In this document: piece after piece, positions 22,978 to 24,430 of the stretch | How positions within the stretch are numbered: position 1 is the first letter of the stretch | Layout: each line of letters opens with the position of its first letter | Assembly (NCBI GenBank): GCA_050944255.1 | Contig: JBMNQS010000028.1 | Span: forward strand, 1 to 24,430 | Direction: 5' to 3' | Length of the DNA: 24,430 nt | Origin: JBMNQS01 sp050944255 | Lineage (GTDB): Bacteria; Bacillota; Clostridia; Christensenellales; Maliibacteriaceae | Notes under the pieces: model-generated | The model's input: only the letters and a program-made list of their open reading frames with translations | The model's database searches: none | Told to the model about the DNA's origin: nothing | Translations under genes and position numbers: made by a program

Positions 22978-23485
22978 ACAGATTCCACCGCCTTTCATAA
23001 GCCTGCCTTGTCCTTTCGTCAAAACATACCATCCATACCTTTTGCAGGCGCCGGTCCTTTTCCAGAAATCCGGCAATGGAGCGGACCGCTATCTCCGCCG
23101 CCTCGTCCAGCGGAAAGCGGTAAGCTCCCGTGCTGATGGAGGCAAACGCCACCGTTTTGCAGCGCGCGGCTGCCGCCAGCTTCAGCGACCTCTTATAACA
23201 GCTTTCCAGAAGCTCCCTTTCACCCTCATGGCCGCCGCGCCATACCGGTCCCGGCGTATGGATCACATGCCCGGCCGGAAGGTTGTATCCCAAGGTGATC
23301 TTCGCCCGGCCCGTCTCGCAGCCGTCCAAAGCCCTGCACGCTTTGAGCAATTCCGGGCCCGCCGCCCGGTGGATGGCCCCGTCCACGCCCCCGCCGCCCA
23401 AAAGCGTGGTGTTGGCCGCGTTTACGATGGCATCGGCATATATTTTTGTAATGTCGCCCTTAATGATTTCAAACCGGCCGTCCAT
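22946..23485 (-). CDS. Macrodomain protein (ADP-ribose/O-acetyl-ADP-ribose hydrolase type)
   Basis: A 179-residue single macrodomain of the MacroD/YmdB kind. It has the ADP-ribose loop IVNAANTTLLGGGGVDGAIH (20-39) and the second loop SISTGAYRFPLDEAA (116-130). These proteins hydrolyse O-acetyl-ADP-ribose, the sirtuin product, or remove ADP-ribose from proteins. The next gene is a sirtuin whose start lies inside this one, so a product-clearing or reversible ADP-ribosylation pair is likely. The ATG follows an AAAGGAT site. The C-terminal 40 residues (ERRWNLYAAKTSADDR) read through the sirtuin overlap. Confidence 0.9.
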   Translation of the reverse strand: MDGRFEIIKGDITKIYADAIVNAANTTLLGGGGVDGAIHRAAGPELLKACRALDGCETGRAKITLGYNLPAGHVIHTPGPVWRGGHEGERELLESCYKRSLKLAAAARCKTVAFASISTGAYRFPLDEAAEIAVRSIAGFLEKDRRLQKVWMVCFDERTRQAYERRWNLYAAKTSADDR

Positions 23486-23505
23486 TTTTACATCCTTTTT
23501 TCTTT

Positions 23506-23514
23506 ATTGTACCA
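23506..23514 (-). promoter_or_regulatory. Extended -10 promoter of the macrodomain-sirtuin operon
   Basis: On the minus strand TGGTACAAT gives a TGn-extended -10 about 20 bases before the macrodomain ATG. No clear -35 box is seen. Confidence 0.5.
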
Positions 23515-23605
23515 TTTTTTGGGCTATCTGAGGCAGCTTTAAAAGTCATTCGGGCGTATGCATTTCATGGCGCGGCAGCCGGTGGCAGGCCAACCTAAAA
23601 AAGTC

Positions 23606-23634
23606 TTGACTTTTGCAGGTCTATAATCTATGAT
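23606..23634 (+). promoter_or_regulatory. Promoter of the ribbon-helix-helix gene
   Basis: TTGACT (23606-23611), 17 bases and TATGAT (23629-23634). A perfect TATAAT at 23622 has only a 10-base spacer and is less likely. The position shows that the upstream ATG at 23630 cannot be the start codon. Confidence 0.65.
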
Positions 23635-23671
23635 TTATTTAGCGACCTGCATAAAGGGAGGTGAATTCTTA

Positions 23672-23848
23672 TTGGCCGCAAAAAAACTGGGCCGCCCCAC
23701 GGATAATCCAAAAGACATCACCATGAAGATCCGGTTCGATAAAGATACTTTCGAGAAGCTGGCGCAATGCAGCGAAAAGATGCAGGTATCAAGAGCCGAG
23801 GTCGTCAGGCGTGGTGTATGCAGGATGCACGACGGCCTCAAAAAGTAA
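23672..23848 (+). CDS. Small ribbon-helix-helix (CopG/Arc-like) protein
   Basis: A 58-residue protein, MAAKKLGRPTDNPKDI then TMKIRFDKDTFEKLAQCSEK and SRAEVVRRGVCRMHDG. The basic Gly-Arg-Pro lead, a beta strand and two helices fit the ribbon-helix-helix DNA-binding fold. Such short Firmicute proteins often accompany mobile elements or toxin-antitoxin loci. The start is a TTG, chosen for GGGAGGTG 9 bases upstream; the frame's earlier ATG lies in the promoter. A 9-bp hairpin follows its stop. No toxin gene is recognisable beside it. Confidence 0.75.
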   Translation: MAAKKLGRPTDNPKDITMKIRFDKDTFEKLAQCSEKMQVSRAEVVRRGVCRMHDGLKK

Positions 23849-23849
23849 A

Positions 23850-23886
23850 GAAGCGGCGCATACTCCTCAAAGAAACACGCCGCTTC
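23850..23886 (+). terminator. Hairpin after the ribbon-helix-helix gene
   Basis: GAAGCGGCG (23850-23858) pairs with CGCCGCTTC (23878-23886), loop 19 bases, starting 2 bases after the stop. There is no T-run, so it is at best a weak terminator or a processing/stability hairpin. Confidence 0.4.
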
Positions 23887-23987
23887 CCCCGCACAACTGC
23901 CCGAAAGCAGGAAGTAAGTAAATATCATAGCATGCGTACCCTCTCTTTACAAGCAGTATTGTGCGCCATTTGAAAGGAGAGCCGGAT

Positions 23988-24302
23988 ATGGATTCGTATG
24001 TTTCGGATTTTCTAAACGGCACAATAGAATCAATCGCGCAGAATCTGCAGGAAACCAACGGTGAGTATGCCTTGGCGGTCAAAGCCTGCCGGTAACTCCA
24101 TGAAAAAATTGACCCCATCATTATGAGTGAAAAAGAACTGATTTTAAGCGAGTGCGATTTCCTGGATTTTAGAGAATATTTTCAGCAGCAGCGCACTGTG
24201 GCGGCCATCATGCAGCTGGGGGCTTACAGGCAAGGCTATCTCGACTGTGTTCGTCTGCTCCAGATGCTGGGCGTACTTTTGAAGGTCAATCCCGTTTTCT
24301 AA
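23988..24302 (+). pseudogene. Small DUF6664-like protein interrupted by an in-frame TAA
   Basis: AAAGGAG lies 8 bases before the ATG. The frame reads MDSYVSDFLNGTIESIAQNL and on to KACR, then TAA (24093-24095), then continues without a break: LHEKIDPIIMSEKELILSEC, FREYFQQQRTVAAIMQLGAY, CVRLLQMLGVLLKVNPVF and TAA at 24302. The whole 104-codon frame resembles, from memory, DUF6664-type small proteins found near Firmicute mobile elements. A single CAA-to-TAA change would explain the stop. The 35-residue front part, or a restart at the ATG at 24123, are the only likely products. Confidence 0.6.
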
Positions 24303-24330
24303 AAAAGGCCGGACGCGTTTGCGTCCGGCC
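24301..24330 (-). terminator. Minus-strand intrinsic terminator
   Basis: A perfect 10-bp stem (GGCCGGACGC with GCGTCCGGCC, 24307-24330, loop 4) is followed on the minus strand by six T. It would end minus-strand transcription entering from beyond the right edge. Confidence 0.7.
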
Positions 24331-24334
24331 GAGG

Positions 24335-24361
24335 CCGTCAAAAAACGATGTTTTTTGACGG
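24335..24361. repeat. Perfect 12-bp hairpin with A6/T6 arms
   Basis: CCGTCAAAAAAC (24335-24346) pairs with GTTTTTTGACGG (24350-24361) around a 3-base loop. It is symmetrical, so it could act on either strand. Confidence 0.6.
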
Positions 24362-24367
24362 ATCTGC

Positions 24368-24426
24368 CAGGGCTTTTCCTGCTGCAAAAACCTCTCATCG
24401 GTTTTTGCAGCGGCCGGAAAACCCTG
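24368..24426. repeat. Nested inverted repeat at the right edge
   Basis: Inner arms GCTGCAAAAACC (24381-24392) and GGTTTTTGCAGC (24400-24411) pair perfectly with a 7-base loop. Outer arms CAGGG and TTTTCC pair with GGAAAA and CCCTG with one bulged base, so the structure spans about 59 bases. Confidence 0.6.
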
Positions 24427-24430
24427 AAAG

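Noticed and set aside
1..24430. CRISPR arrays, rRNA, transposases or integrases
   Set aside because: No regularly spaced repeats, rRNA-like sequence or recombinase motifs were seen anywhere in the window.

Overview
The window looks like a chromosome segment of a Clostridia-type Firmicute. The grounds are strong GGAGG ribosome sites with TTG/GTG starts, a class 1B PyrD/PyrK dihydroorotate dehydrogenase, a separate PyrI chain, short lipoprotein signals and tRNAs with encoded CCA ends. Genus is not readable from the sequence. Base composition is not uniform: the pyrimidine region is GC-rich, while about 12.8-16.6 kb is visibly AT-richer.

Layout. (1) 99-1058, minus: dTDP-glucose 4,6-dehydratase, divergent from (2) a seven-gene de novo pyrimidine operon, pyrC-K-D-F-E-B-I (1236-6948), read from a near-consensus sigma-A promoter. 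It covers every step from carbamoyl phosphate to UMP, but carAB and pyrR are not in view. (3) 7131-9325, minus: a translationally coupled trio of DUF1576-type membrane protein, unknown 111-aa protein and HD-domain hydrolase. (4) A six-TM membrane protein (minus) divergent from a Big_14/DUF4362-like lipoprotein that carries a frameshift. (5) A tRNA cluster Leu(TAG)-Gly(GCC)-Gly(TCC). (6) 12.8-16.75 kb: remains of a sugar ABC-transport/catabolism locus. An intact FGGY kinase and D-2-hydroxyacid dehydrogenase lie behind a permease that has lost its N-terminal half, with an XRE regulator and a probable sugar-binding-protein tail nearby. (7) tRNA-Lys(CTT). (8) 17.05-20.8 kb, minus: a small secreted protein, two FtsX/MacB-type permeases and a LolD-type ATPase. 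Three of these four genes are broken, and the tail of a second ATPase survives downstream. (9) A SagB-like nitroreductase lipoprotein. (10) A macrodomain gene overlapping a sirtuin gene, a probable NAD/ADP-ribose metabolism pair. (11) A ribbon-helix-helix protein, a nonsense-interrupted small ORF resembling DUF6664 proteins, and a cluster of three perfect hairpins.

The most striking feature is localised gene decay. Between 10.5 and 24.3 kb there are three one-base-loss frameshifts, two in-frame stops and three truncated remnants, while the pyrimidine operon is intact. The most novel candidate system is the secreted peptide plus two-permease ABC cassette (17.1-20.8 kb), which resembles a peptide export/immunity or resistance module, but as sequenced it is inactive unless the indels are sequencing errors. 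Everything here is from reading the sequence; no searches were run.
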